Assembly: GCA_016219375.1 (NCBI GenBank)
Contig: JACRNC010000016.1
Coordinates: 321,744 to 385,743 of the forward strand
Origin: Burkholderiales bacterium
GTDB taxonomy: Bacteria; Pseudomonadota; Gammaproteobacteria; Burkholderiales; Burkholderiaceae_C
Length of the DNA: 64,000 bases
Reading direction: 5' to 3'
Shown here: positions 17,357 through 26,533 of the stretch, one piece after another
Position numbering within the stretch: the stretch's first letter is position 1
Layout: every line of letters starts with the position of its first letter
Notes under the pieces: generated by a model
Told to the model about the DNA's origin: nothing
What the model saw: only the letters and a program-made list of their open reading frames with translations
Database searches by the model: none
Translations under genes and position numbers: made by a program

Positions 17357-18493
17357 TTACATCGACGCGTGCAGCATGGCGATGTAGTCGTCCCGGCTGG
17401 CCGTGCGGGGGTTGGTGCCGTGGCAGTGGTCGGCCATCGCGCCGTCCACGATGCGGGCAAAGTCTGCCGGTGCCACGCCCAGCGCGGCCAGCCCGGTGGG
17501 CAGGCCCAGGCGGGCGCTCAGATCGCGGATGGCGAGCGCCACGTCGGCCGGGGAGGGCAGGCCCATCGCCCGCGCCATGCGCTCCAGCCGGCGCTCAGCC
17601 TGCACGCTGGGCGCCTGGGCGTTGAAGGTGATCACCGCCGGCAGGAAGACCGCGTTGAGCGTGCCGTGGTGCAGCCGCGGGTTGAGCCCGCCCAGGCTGT
17701 GGCTGAGGCTGTGCACGCAGCCCAGGCCCTTCTGGAAGGCCATCGCGCCCTGCATGGACGCGCTCATCATCTGCCGGCGCGCCTCGCGGTCGCTGCCGTC
17801 GCGGGTGGCCCGCTCGATGTGCGCCCAGGCGCGCTCCAGCCCGTCCAGCGCGATGCCGTCGGCCGGCGGGTTGAAGGCGGCGGACAAAAACGTCTCCACG
17901 CAGTGGGCGATGGCGTCCATGCCGGTGGCCGCGGTGAGTGCTGGGGGCAGGCCCAGCGTGAGATCCGGGTCACAGATGGCCGCCTTGGGCAGCAGGTTCC
18001 AGGAGTGGAAGCCCAGCTTGCGGCCATCGTCCACGATCACGATCGCCCCGCGCGCCACCTCGCTGCCGGTGCCGGCCGTGGTGGGGATGGCGATCAGCGG
18101 TGCTGCCGCCGGCGTGATGCGCTGCGAGCCCCCTTCGATGGTGGCGTAGGTCTTCAGCGGCCCGGGATGGGTGGCGGCGATCGCCACGCCCTTGGCCAGG
18201 TCGATGCTGGAGCCGCCACCCAGCGCGATCAGGCCGTCGCAGCCGGCCTGCTGCCACACGGCCGCAGCCTGGCGCACCGCGGCCTCGGTGGGGTTGGCCG
18301 GCGTGGCGTCGAAGACGGCCACCGGCCAGCCGGGCAGCGTGGCCAGCGCCCGCTCCACCAGCCCGGCGGCGCGCACGCCGGCATCGGTGACCAGCAGCGG
18401 GCGGCGGATGCCGACGCGCTCGCATTCCTGCGGCAGCAGCACCAGGGCGCCGAAGTCGAACTGGATGGTGGTGAGGTACTGGATCAGGGCCAT
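17357..18493 (-). CDS. Iron-containing alcohol dehydrogenase
   Basis: A 378-residue group III dehydrogenase. It has GGGSSIDLAKG (nucleotide loop), the IPTTAGTGSEV motif, and metal ligands in MDAIAHCVE and GCVHSLSHSLGG with the downstream HHG. Family members oxidise primary alcohols or reduce aldehydes with NAD(P) in the cytoplasm. It is divergent from the TetR regulator at 18800, so the shared upstream region could control both. The start was set at the ATG giving MALIQYLT; long in-frame extensions upstream lack family similarity. Confidence 0.92.
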   Translation of the reverse strand: MALIQYLTTIQFDFGALVLLPQECERVGIRRPLLVTDAGVRAAGLVERALATLPGWPVAVFDATPANPTEAAVRQAAAVWQQAGCDGLIALGGGSSIDLAKGVAIAATHPGPLKTYATIEGGSQRITPAAAPLIAIPTTAGTGSEVARGAIVIVDDGRKLGFHSWNLLPKAAICDPDLTLGLPPALTAATGMDAIAHCVETFLSAAFNPPADGIALDGLERAWAHIERATRDGSDREARRQMMSASMQGAMAFQKGLGCVHSLSHSLGGLNPRLHHGTLNAVFLPAVITFNAQAPSVQAERRLERMARAMGLPSPADVALAIRDLSARLGLPTGLAALGVAPADFARIVDGAMADHCHGTNPRTASRDDYIAMLHASM

Positions 18494-18681
18494 GTGTGCA
18501 GGACGGGGCAGCAGGAACAGCGGGCCGGGCGGCAGCGGCAGCGCCGCGCGGGACGAGCGGCCATCATCGTCTGCGCCCGGGCGGCCGGTCGCGCCGGCCA
18601 CCCCCGGGTGAACCCCGATCCAGCCGCTGCCGCCGGCCCCCGGCAAACGGGTGTTTGGAGCGCCCGGGCGGTTGCAAACGC

Positions 18682-18733
18682 TTGCGAAAGCGTGCTGCGC
18701 CGCTACGATACGCCGCTCATCAAACGGACGTTT
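18682..18733 (+). promoter_or_regulatory. Putative promoter and operator of the TetR gene
   Basis: A -35-like TTGCGA (18682-18687) and -10-like TACGAT (18704-18709) are 16 bases apart. Just downstream is the inverted repeat AAACG-GA-CGTTT (18722-18733), placed about at the expected transcription start. TetR proteins usually bind such short palindromes in their own promoter, so autoregulation is likely. The boxes are weak and only inferred by eye. Confidence 0.4.
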
Positions 18734-18799
18734 AAAAAAGCGGTGCGTCAGGCGACGACCGCCGTGCCGGCCCCCGTGCCGGCGCACCAAGGAGGATCT

Positions 18800-19636
18800 A
18801 TGGCCTTGCGCAATGCCGGCGCGCGCTCCACCGCGGCATCCGACACCAAGACCCGCATCCTGGACGCCGCCGAGGAGCTCTTCGTCGAGGTGGGCTACGA
18901 CGGCATGTCGCTGCGCCAGATCACCTCGGCGGCCGAGGTCAACCTTGCGGCGGTCAACTACCACTTCGGCGGCAAGGACCTGCTGACCCACGCCATGCTC
19001 GCCCGCCGGCTCGACCGGCTCAACGTCGAGCGCATCGCCATGCTGGACGCCTTCCAGGCCGCCCACGGCGCGCGCATCACCACCGAGCATGTGCTGATCG
19101 CCATGTTCGCCCCGGCGCTGCGCATGTCGCATGCCGATGCCACCGGCGGGCGGCGCTTCCTGCGCTTCCTGGGCCGGGCCTATACCGATGTCTCGCCGGT
19201 GGTGCAGGGCTTCATCGCCACGCACTACACGGTCACGCTCAGCCGCTTCTTCACCGCCTTCCAGCAGACGCTGCCGCACCTGCCGCGCGAGGAGCTGGGC
19301 TTTCGGCTGCACTTCGCGATGGGGGCGCTGTCCAGCATCCTGGCCGGCTCCAACCCCAACCGGCTGCTGCAGGACTTCACCCAGGGCCATGCCGAGAACG
19401 AGCTGCTGATCCTGGGCCGGCTGGCCTCGCTGATGGTGGCCGCCCTTCGCGCGCCGCTGCCGGGCCCGGGCGAGCTCTCGGCCCTGGGCGGCCTGCTGGT
19501 GGATGCCGCAGCCGGAGCCGAGGGCCGCGAGCCGGCTGCCGAGCCAGCCGTGGCCGCCCCCCAGGCCGCTTCGCCGGTGTCCGCCGCGCACCCCACCGGC
19601 GCGGGCCGCTGGCAGACGCGGCAGACAGTCGGCTGA
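18800..19636 (+). CDS. TetR/AcrR-family transcriptional regulator
   Basis: A 278-residue protein with an N-terminal TetR helix-turn-helix (TKTRILDAAEELFVEVGYDG, then LRQITSAAEVNLAAVNYHFGGK). A helical ligand domain and a Pro/Ala-rich tail from about residue 230 follow. AAGGAGG precedes the ATG. It opens a row with a FabG-type reductase, MaoC hydratase and thiolase, so it probably senses an acyl-CoA or fatty acid and represses that cluster, like other fatty-acid TetR regulators. The ligand is not known. Confidence 0.92.
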   Translation: MALRNAGARSTAASDTKTRILDAAEELFVEVGYDGMSLRQITSAAEVNLAAVNYHFGGKDLLTHAMLARRLDRLNVERIAMLDAFQAAHGARITTEHVLIAMFAPALRMSHADATGGRRFLRFLGRAYTDVSPVVQGFIATHYTVTLSRFFTAFQQTLPHLPREELGFRLHFAMGALSSILAGSNPNRLLQDFTQGHAENELLILGRLASLMVAALRAPLPGPGELSALGGLLVDAAAGAEGREPAAEPAVAAPQAASPVSAAHPTGAGRWQTRQTVG

Positions 19637-19748
19637 CCACGGCCTGATGCATCGGGTGCGGCCGTCCACGCGCCTTTCCTTTGCGCCCTTTCTTTCCGCT
19701 CCTCTTTCCGCCTTCTTCTCCCGCTTCGACCGACAGAAAGACCGCCTC

Positions 19749-21143
19749 ATGAAAGACGGATATCTCGACTTCGCCAACTCCGCCCTGGGCGCCAAGCTGG
19801 TCAATGCCCTGGGCCTGCCCAAGCCGCTGCCGCTGGAGCGCCACCGTGCCGGCGCGCCCGTCATCAACGGGCCGGTGCTGGTGGGCGGCGGCGGTGAGCC
19901 GCAGCTCTTCGATGCCCTGGCCGCCGTGTTCAGGTCCATCGGCGCGCAGACCCTGGCCCACGAGCGTGCGGTGCAGTGGATCCCCCGCGCCAATGCCGCC
20001 GGCCTGACCACCGGCCGCTGGAGCGGCGAGAAGGTCAAGGCCCTGGTGTTCGACGCCACCGGCCTGACCGACAGCACGCAGTCCGACGAGCTCTATCACT
20101 TCTTCCACGACGCCGCCCGCTCGGTGCTGACCTGCGGCCGCGTCATCGTGCTGGGCCGCCCGCCCGAGCAATGCCGCAGTCCGCGCCAGGCCACCATCCA
20201 GCGCGCGCTGGAAGGCCTGACCCGCTCGCTGGGCAAGGAACTGCGCAAGGGCATCAATGCCCAGCTGGTCTACGTGGCCGAGGGCGCCGAGGACCAGATC
20301 GAGTCCACGCTGCGCTTCCTGCTGTCGCCGCGCTCGGCCTATGTGTCGGGCCAGGTCATCCGCATCGGCCGCCCGGTGGGCACCACCGCTGCGCCGGCCG
20401 ACTGGGCCAAGCCGCTGGCAGGCAAGAAGGTGCTGGTCACCGGCGCCTCGCGCGGCATCGGCGCGGCCATCGCCGAGGTGATGGCCCGCGACGGTGCGGA
20501 GGTCATCTGCCTGGATGTGCCGCAGGCCCAGGCCGGCCTGGAAGAGGTGGCGCGCAAGCTGAACGGCAAGGCTCTGGCCCTGGACATCGGTGCCGAGGAC
20601 GCGCCGCAGCGCCTGGTGGCTGCCGCCCAGGCCGACGGCGGCTGGGACGTGATCGTGCACAACGCCGGCATCACCCGCGACAAGACCATCGCCAACATGA
20701 AGGATCACCTCTGGCAGATGGTGGTCAACGTCAACCTGTCCACGCAGGAGCGCATCAACGACGCGCTGGTCGCCTCCGGCGCGCTCAAGCCCGGCGGGCG
20801 CATCGTCTGCGTGTCGTCCATCTCGGGCATCGCCGGCAACATGGGCCAGACCAACTACGCGGTGTCCAAGGCCGGCGTCATCGGCATGGTGCAGAGCAGC
20901 GCGCCGCTGCTGGCCGAGCGCGGCATCACCATCAATGCGGTGGCGCCGGGCTTCATCGAGACGCAGATGACTGCGGCCATCCCGTTCGCCATCCGTGAGG
21001 CCGGCCGGCGCATGAACTCCATGAGCCAGGGCGGCCAGCCGGTGGACGTGGCCGAGACCATCGCCTGGTTCGCCAGCCCCGCGTCCAGCGCCCTGACCGG
21101 CAACGTCGTGCGCGTGTGCGGCCAGAGCCTGCTGGGCGCCTGA
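19749..21143 (+). CDS. 3-oxoacyl-ACP/CoA reductase, long FabG-type
   Basis: A 464-residue protein, about twice normal FabG. The N-terminal ~215 residues form a degenerate Rossmann-like module. The C-terminal half is a full SDR: TGASRGIGAA, NAGITRDKTIANM, catalytic Ser in CVSSISGIAG and YAVSK, then APGFIETQMT. This is the architecture of high-molecular-weight FabG (FabG4 in mycobacteria), which reduces 3-oxoacyl-CoA. The neighbouring hydratase and thiolase suggest a CoA-linked cycle. Start ATG at 19749 (MKDGYLDF). Confidence 0.9.
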   Translation: MKDGYLDFANSALGAKLVNALGLPKPLPLERHRAGAPVINGPVLVGGGGEPQLFDALAAVFRSIGAQTLAHERAVQWIPRANAAGLTTGRWSGEKVKALVFDATGLTDSTQSDELYHFFHDAARSVLTCGRVIVLGRPPEQCRSPRQATIQRALEGLTRSLGKELRKGINAQLVYVAEGAEDQIESTLRFLLSPRSAYVSGQVIRIGRPVGTTAAPADWAKPLAGKKVLVTGASRGIGAAIAEVMARDGAEVICLDVPQAQAGLEEVARKLNGKALALDIGAEDAPQRLVAAAQADGGWDVIVHNAGITRDKTIANMKDHLWQMVVNVNLSTQERINDALVASGALKPGGRIVCVSSISGIAGNMGQTNYAVSKAGVIGMVQSSAPLLAERGITINAVAPGFIETQMTAAIPFAIREAGRRMNSMSQGGQPVDVAETIAWFASPASSALTGNVVRVCGQSLLGA

Positions 21144-21165
21144 GCGGCCAGACACCGCACCCGCC

Positions 21166-22074
21166 ATGTCCGCCACCGACACCCTCAACGCCCCCCGCGG
21201 CCCGGGATCCGCCATGAAGATCGTCGAGTTGAGCAGTGCACCGTCCGCGGTCAGCCTGTACACCGCGGCCGTCGGCGCCAGCAGCAAGCGCCTGGCGGCC
21301 GTCGATCGCCTGCCCGAGCTGACCTATGTGCGGCCCGACGTGCGGGTCGATGCCGGCCATGTCGCCCGCTATGCCCAGGTCTGCGGCTTCACCCGCGAGC
21401 AGGGCGTGCCGCTGACCTATCCGCACATGCTGGCCTTTCCGCTGCACATGAAGCTGATCTGCTCCAGCAGCTTCCCTTGGCCGGTGATGGGCACGGTGCA
21501 CCTGACCAACAGCGTGCGCCAGCACCGCCGCATCCAAGCCGGCGACCGGCTGCGGGTGGAGGCCACCTTCGGTGCGCTCACCGCCCATGACAAGGGCCAG
21601 CTCTTCTCGCTGCTCACTCGCGTGCTGCGCGACGGCGAGCTGGTGTGGGAGAGCGAGAGCGTCAACCTGCGCATGGGCGTGAAGGCGCCGCGCGGGCCGG
21701 CCTTCGAGAGCGCGCTGCTCTATGCCGCGCCGCTGTCGCGCCAGCTCGACTTCAGCGCCCCGGCGGGCATCGGCCGCCGCTACGGGCGGGTGTCGGGCGA
21801 CATCAATCCCATCCACTTGAGCGCGCTGTCGGCCAAGCTCTTCGGCTTTCCGCGCGCCATCGCCCACGGCATGTGGACCAAGGCCCGCGCGCTGGCGGCC
21901 GTGCTGCCGCGCCAGGCGCTCGATGCCGGCTTTGCGCAGGTGGAGTTCAAGACGCCGCTCTTCCTGCCCGGGCGCGCGTCGCTGTGGACCGCCCCGCTGC
22001 CAGACGGCGTGCTCTTCGAGGTGCGCAACGGCCGCGGCGACAAGCCGCACCTGCGCGGCCGCGTGGCGCTCTAA
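21166..22074 (+). CDS. MaoC-family dehydratase
   Basis: A 302-residue protein with a double-hotdog arrangement. The C-terminal half carries GRVSGDINPIHLS followed by FPRAIAHGMW, the hydratase-2 motif with the Asp/His active site. It would hydrate enoyl-CoA to (R)-3-hydroxyacyl-CoA, a step that pairs with the FabG-type reductase before it and the thiolase after it. It starts 22 bases after the fabG-like gene, consistent with one operon. Confidence 0.9.
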   Translation: MSATDTLNAPRGPGSAMKIVELSSAPSAVSLYTAAVGASSKRLAAVDRLPELTYVRPDVRVDAGHVARYAQVCGFTREQGVPLTYPHMLAFPLHMKLICSSSFPWPVMGTVHLTNSVRQHRRIQAGDRLRVEATFGALTAHDKGQLFSLLTRVLRDGELVWESESVNLRMGVKAPRGPAFESALLYAAPLSRQLDFSAPAGIGRRYGRVSGDINPIHLSALSAKLFGFPRAIAHGMWTKARALAAVLPRQALDAGFAQVEFKTPLFLPGRASLWTAPLPDGVLFEVRNGRGDKPHLRGRVAL

Positions 22075-22144
22075 GCCGCCTCCAGCCGCCCGCAAGCCGC
22101 CCGTCATCCCGTCCCGATCGACCCTTTCTTCTCGCCATCCGCCC

Positions 22145-23434
22145 ATGAACACCATCCGTCGCGTCGCCGTCATCGGCGGCAACCGCATCCCCTTCGCCCG
22201 CTCCAACAGCGCCTACTCGCACGTCTCCAACCAGGAGATGCTCACCGCCGCGCTGCAGGGCCTGATCGACCGCTTCAACCTGCACGGCGTGCGCCTGGGC
22301 GACGTGGCCGGCGGCGCGGTGATGAAGCACTCGCGTGACTTCAACCTGGTGCGCGAGTCGGTGCTGTCCACCACGCTTGCGCCCGAGACACCCGCCTTCG
22401 ACCTGCAGCAGGCCTGCGGCACCGGCCTGGAGGCGGCGATGCTGGTGGCCAACAAGATCGCCCTGGGCCACATCGAATCGGGCATCGCCTGCGGCGTGGA
22501 CACCACCTCCGATGCGCCGATCGCCATCAACGAGAAGATGCGCAAGATCCTGCTGGAGGCCAACCGCCAGAAGACCACCGGCAAGAAGCTGGCCACGGTC
22601 GCCAAGGTGCGCCCGAGCATGCTGGTCAAGCCGGCCATCCCGCGCAACAGCGAGCCGCGTACCGGCCTGTCGATGGGCGAGCACTGCGAGCTCATGGCCA
22701 AGGAGTGGGCCATCCCGCGCGAGGAGCAGGACCAGCTTGCCCTGGCCAGCCACAAGAACATGGCGGCGGCCTATGAGCGCGGCTACTTCGCCGACCTGAT
22801 CACGCCCTTCAAGGGCCTGACGCGCGACAACAACCTGCGCGCAGACCTCACGATCGAGAAGCTGCGCTCGCTCAAGCCTTGCTTCGACAAGAAGGTCAAC
22901 CCCGGCCACGGCACGCTCACGCCCGGCAACTCCACGCCGCTGACCGATGGCGCATCCGCCGTGCTGCTCGCGTCCGAGGACTTCGCCCGCGAGCGCAATC
23001 TGCCGGTGCTGGCCTACCTGACCTTCAGCGAGGTGGCCGCAGTGGACTTCTTCGACAAGAAAGAGGGCCTGCTGATGGCGCCCGCCTACGCCGTGCCGCG
23101 CATGCTCAAGCGCGCCGGCCTGGCGCTGCAGGACTTCGACTTCTATGAGATCCACGAGGCCTTTGCCGCCCAGGTGCTGTGCACCCTCAAGGCCTGGGAG
23201 ACGCCCGAGTACTGCCGCGAGCGCCTGGGCCTGCCCGGCGCGCTGGGCTCCATCGACCGCAGCAAGCTCAACATCAACGGCAGCTCGCTGGCCGCCGGGC
23301 ACCCGTTTGCCGCCACCGGCGGGCGCATCGTCGCGACGCTGGCCAAGATGCTGGCCGAGCGCGGCAGCGGCCGCGGCCTGATCTCCATCTGCGCGGCCGG
23401 CGGCCAGGGCGTGGTGGCCATCCTGGAGCGTTGA
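22145..23434 (+). CDS. fadI: Acetyl-CoA C-acyltransferase (FadI-like thiolase)
   Basis: A 429-residue thiolase. The nucleophile is Cys91 (LQQACGTGLEAAM); the other active-site groups are NGSSLAAGHPFAATG and the final CAAGGQG. The length and the QQACGTG context match the FadI/trifunctional-type subgroup rather than PhaA. It cleaves 3-ketoacyl-CoA to acetyl-CoA and a shortened acyl-CoA. It closes the TetR-reductase-hydratase-thiolase row. Confidence 0.93.
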   Translation: MNTIRRVAVIGGNRIPFARSNSAYSHVSNQEMLTAALQGLIDRFNLHGVRLGDVAGGAVMKHSRDFNLVRESVLSTTLAPETPAFDLQQACGTGLEAAMLVANKIALGHIESGIACGVDTTSDAPIAINEKMRKILLEANRQKTTGKKLATVAKVRPSMLVKPAIPRNSEPRTGLSMGEHCELMAKEWAIPREEQDQLALASHKNMAAAYERGYFADLITPFKGLTRDNNLRADLTIEKLRSLKPCFDKKVNPGHGTLTPGNSTPLTDGASAVLLASEDFARERNLPVLAYLTFSEVAAVDFFDKKEGLLMAPAYAVPRMLKRAGLALQDFDFYEIHEAFAAQVLCTLKAWETPEYCRERLGLPGALGSIDRSKLNINGSSLAAGHPFAATGGRIVATLAKMLAERGSGRGLISICAAGGQGVVAILER

Positions 23435-23657
23435 GCCGCCTGCGCGGGCGCTAGGGTTTGTCCCGGCGTCCGCCCAGGGGGCGCCAGAAGCCCCGCCCCG
23501 TATCATCTTTTTTCACATTTCCGTCGTTTTTCCAGGCGGCGTCAGCCCAGTGTCAGTGCACGGATCAGGCCGGCATGACAGGCATCCAGGCAGCGGCTGG
23601 TCCAGCAGGCCAGCGCCGTCCCGGGTTTCGCGGATCACGAATACCGAGGAGCACTCC

Positions 23658-25415
23658 ATGAACTCAGCAGCGCTGGCCTCCGCGGCCACCACCGCCGGCC
23701 GCTCGATGGTCAAGCCCGATGGCAGCACCGACCGCATCTGGCTGCAGTCCTACGTCAAGGGCGTGGTCGCCGACATCGACCTCAACCAGTACGAGTCGCT
23801 GAACCAGTATTTCGACGAGTGCATCGCCAAGTTCCGCAACCGCACGGCGTTCGTCAGCATCGGCACGGAGATGAGCTACGACACCTTCGACAAGAAGGTG
23901 AAGGCCTTTGCCGCCTGGCTGCAGTCGCAGGGCGTCAAGAAGGGCGATCGCGTCGCGATCATGAGCCCCAACCTGTTCCAGTACCCGATCTGCCTTTTCG
24001 GCATCCTGCGCATCGGCGCGATCGTGGTCAACGTCAACCCGCTCTACACCGCCCGCGAGCTGGCCCACCAGCTCAAGGACAGCGGCGCGGAGACCATCGT
24101 CGTGATGGAGAACTTCGCCAAGACGCTGCAGGAGGCGCTGCCCGGCACGGCGGTCAAGCGCATCGTCCTCACCCAGCTGGGCGACCTGCTGTCCGACGGC
24201 ATCAACCTCAAGGGCCGGCTGCTCAACTTCGTGCTGCGCAAGGTGCAGAAGATGGTGCCGGCCTACTCGCTGCCCGGCGCCGTGTGGCTGCGCGGCGTGC
24301 TCAAGGAAGGCGCGCGCATGACGGTCAAGCCGGTGCAGGTCAAGCGCGACGACATCGCCTTCCTGCAGTACACCGGCGGCACCACCGGCGTGGCCAAGGG
24401 CGCCATCCTCACGCATGCCAACGTGCTGGCCAACTGCCTTCAGGCCAAGGCCTGGGCCGAGGGGCAGTGGTCAGAGACCGAGATCGAGACGATGGTCACG
24501 CCGCTGCCGCTCTATCACATCTACTCGCTCACGGTGAACTGCCTGATCTTCATGGGCATCGGCGGGCGCAACGTGCTGATCGCCAACCCGCGCGACACCA
24601 AGCGCGTGATGATGATCCTGAAGAACGAGCAGTTCAGCGGCATCACCTGCGTCAACACGCTGTTCTCGTCCTTCCTGGACAACGAGGACTTCCGCAAGCG
24701 CGACTTCTCCAAGCTCAAGCTGGCGATGGCCGGCGGCATGGCGCTGCAGCGCGCGGTGGCCGAGCGCTTCCATCAGGTCACGGGCAAGACCATCGTCGAG
24801 GGCTACGGCCTGACCGAGTGCTCGCCCATCGTCACCATCAACCCGGTGGACATCAGCAAGCCCATGCCGGTGTTCACCGGCTCCATCGGCGTGCCGGTGC
24901 CCTCCACCGAGGTGCGCATGCGCCGCGAGGACGGCAGCTGGGCCGACATCGGCGAGCCCGGTGAGCTCTGCGTGCGCGGCCCGCAGGTGATGCAGGGCTA
25001 CTGGAACCGGCCGGAGGAGACCGCCAAGGTCATCGACCAGGACGGCTGGCTGGCCACGGGCGACATCGCGGTGATCGACGACAAGGGCTTCATCAAGATC
25101 GTCGACCGCAAGAAGGACATGATCCTCGTGTCGGGCTTCAACGTGTATCCCAACGAGATCGAGGACGTGGTCGCCCTGCACCCCGACGTGCAGGAGGTGG
25201 CGGCCATCGGCGTGCCCGATGCCAAGTCCGGCGAGGCGGTCAAGGTGATCATCGTGCCGCGCAACCCGTCGCTGACCAAGGAAGCGGTGATCGAGCACTG
25301 CAAGAAGAACCTGACCGGCTACAAGATCCCGCGCCACGTCGAGTTCCGCACCACCGAGCTGCCCAAGACCCCGGTGGGCAAGATCCTGCGTCGCGAGCTG
25401 CGCGACGGCAAGTGA
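23658..25415 (+). CDS. fadD: Long-chain-fatty-acid--CoA ligase
   Basis: A 585-residue ANL-superfamily enzyme with the P-loop YTGGTTGVAKGA, GYGLTECSP, GWLATGDIAVID and the C-terminal lysine in LPKTPVGKILRRELR. It activates fatty acids as acyl-AMP and then acyl-CoA, feeding the beta-oxidation genes just upstream. The gap of 223 bases and its own AGGAG site suggest separate transcription. A shorter start (MVKPDGS) is possible. Confidence 0.94.
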   Translation: MNSAALASAATTAGRSMVKPDGSTDRIWLQSYVKGVVADIDLNQYESLNQYFDECIAKFRNRTAFVSIGTEMSYDTFDKKVKAFAAWLQSQGVKKGDRVAIMSPNLFQYPICLFGILRIGAIVVNVNPLYTARELAHQLKDSGAETIVVMENFAKTLQEALPGTAVKRIVLTQLGDLLSDGINLKGRLLNFVLRKVQKMVPAYSLPGAVWLRGVLKEGARMTVKPVQVKRDDIAFLQYTGGTTGVAKGAILTHANVLANCLQAKAWAEGQWSETEIETMVTPLPLYHIYSLTVNCLIFMGIGGRNVLIANPRDTKRVMMILKNEQFSGITCVNTLFSSFLDNEDFRKRDFSKLKLAMAGGMALQRAVAERFHQVTGKTIVEGYGLTECSPIVTINPVDISKPMPVFTGSIGVPVPSTEVRMRREDGSWADIGEPGELCVRGPQVMQGYWNRPEETAKVIDQDGWLATGDIAVIDDKGFIKIVDRKKDMILVSGFNVYPNEIEDVVALHPDVQEVAAIGVPDAKSGEAVKVIIVPRNPSLTKEAVIEHCKKNLTGYKIPRHVEFRTTELPKTPVGKILRRELRDGK

Positions 25416-25473
25416 ACTCTGCCGGGCAGCCGCGGACGCGGCATGGCCCGGGGCCTGCATCCTTCACGCCGCA

Positions 25474-25500
25474 CGCCGCATCGCCGGCCTGCGGCGTTTT
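25474..25500 (+). terminator. Rho-independent terminator after fadD
   Basis: CGCCGCA (25474-25480) pairs with TGCGGCG (25490-25496) around a 9-nt loop and is followed by TTTT. Confidence 0.75.
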
Positions 25501-25556
25501 CATTGGCACGAGCTGGGTTCTCACCCCACCGCGCTGCTGTTTCTCCTCTCCCTTGC

Positions 25557-26429
25557 ATGACGACCGACTCCTCTCCAGCCGCCTTCCGCTTCGTCCACCG
25601 CCTGCGCGTGCGCTGGGCCGACGTAGACGGCCAGCAGATCGTCTTCAACCCGCATTACCTGGCCTACTTCGACGCTGCCGTCACCGAGTACTGGCGAGCC
25701 TTGGGCCTGGCCTACCCGGACGGCCTCAAGCGCCACGGCGGCGACGTGTACGTGCGCAAGGCGACGGTGGAGTACCACGGCAGCGCGCGCTATGACGACT
25801 GGCTGGACGTGGGCGTGCGCTGCGCGCGCATCGGCCGCAGCTCCATGACCTTTGTGTGGGCCGTGCAGCGCGACGGCCGCACGCTGATCGACGGCGAGGT
25901 GGTGTATGTGTATGCCGATGCGCAGCAGCAGGGCTCGCTGCCGGTGCCGCAGCCGCTGCGCGAGCTGATCGAGCACTTCGAGTCCGGCGGGCCGGTCTCG
26001 TCGCTGACCACCGGCGCCTGGGCCGAGTGGCAGGCGCAGGCCGCAGCCGTGCGCCGCGCCGTGTTCATCGAGGAGCAAGGCATCCCGGAGTCCGAGGAGT
26101 GGGACGCCGACGATGCCGCGTGCCTGCACGCCGTCGTCATGCTGGGCGCCGGCACGCCGGTGGCCACCGGCCGGCTGCTGCCCGCGGTGGACGGCGTGGG
26201 CCGCATCGGCCGCATGGCGGTGCTGCGCGCTTACCGCGGCATGGGCCTGGGCGGGCAGGTGCTGCAGGCACTGCTGTCAGCCGCCCGGCAGCGCGGCGAT
26301 GCGGCGGTGGAGCTGCATGCGCAGTTGACGGCTCGCGGCTTCTACGCGGCAGCGGGCTTTGCCGTGCATGGCGAGCCGTTCGACGAGGTCGGCATCCCGC
26401 ACGTCACGATGCGGCTGGATCTGCGCTGA
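25557..26429 (+). CDS. Thioesterase (4HBT/YbgC-type) fused to GNAT acetyltransferase
   Basis: A 290-residue two-domain protein. Residues 1-140 are a YbgC/FadM-like hotdog thioesterase: VRWADVDGQQIVFNPHYLAYFD contains the catalytic Asp and the Y-x-x-Y-F-D pattern. Residues ~150-290 are a GNAT domain of the ElaA/YjcF type (VRRAVFIEEQGIPESEEWD, then RIGRMAVLRAYRGMGLGGQVL for acetyl-CoA binding). No stop or frameshift separates them. It follows the fadD terminator. A combined role, such as handling acyl-CoA and acylating a product, is speculation. Confidence 0.88.
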   Translation: MTTDSSPAAFRFVHRLRVRWADVDGQQIVFNPHYLAYFDAAVTEYWRALGLAYPDGLKRHGGDVYVRKATVEYHGSARYDDWLDVGVRCARIGRSSMTFVWAVQRDGRTLIDGEVVYVYADAQQQGSLPVPQPLRELIEHFESGGPVSSLTTGAWAEWQAQAAAVRRAVFIEEQGIPESEEWDADDAACLHAVVMLGAGTPVATGRLLPAVDGVGRIGRMAVLRAYRGMGLGGQVLQALLSAARQRGDAAVELHAQLTARGFYAAAGFAVHGEPFDEVGIPHVTMRLDLR

Positions 26430-26533
26430 GGCGGCGGCAGGCGCCGCGCGTGGCCGAGACGCGGACGATGCCCGCATGGGTCTGCGTGCAGCGGTGACCG
26501 GGGCCGCCCACCGCACTGTGCGGCGTCCGGTCC

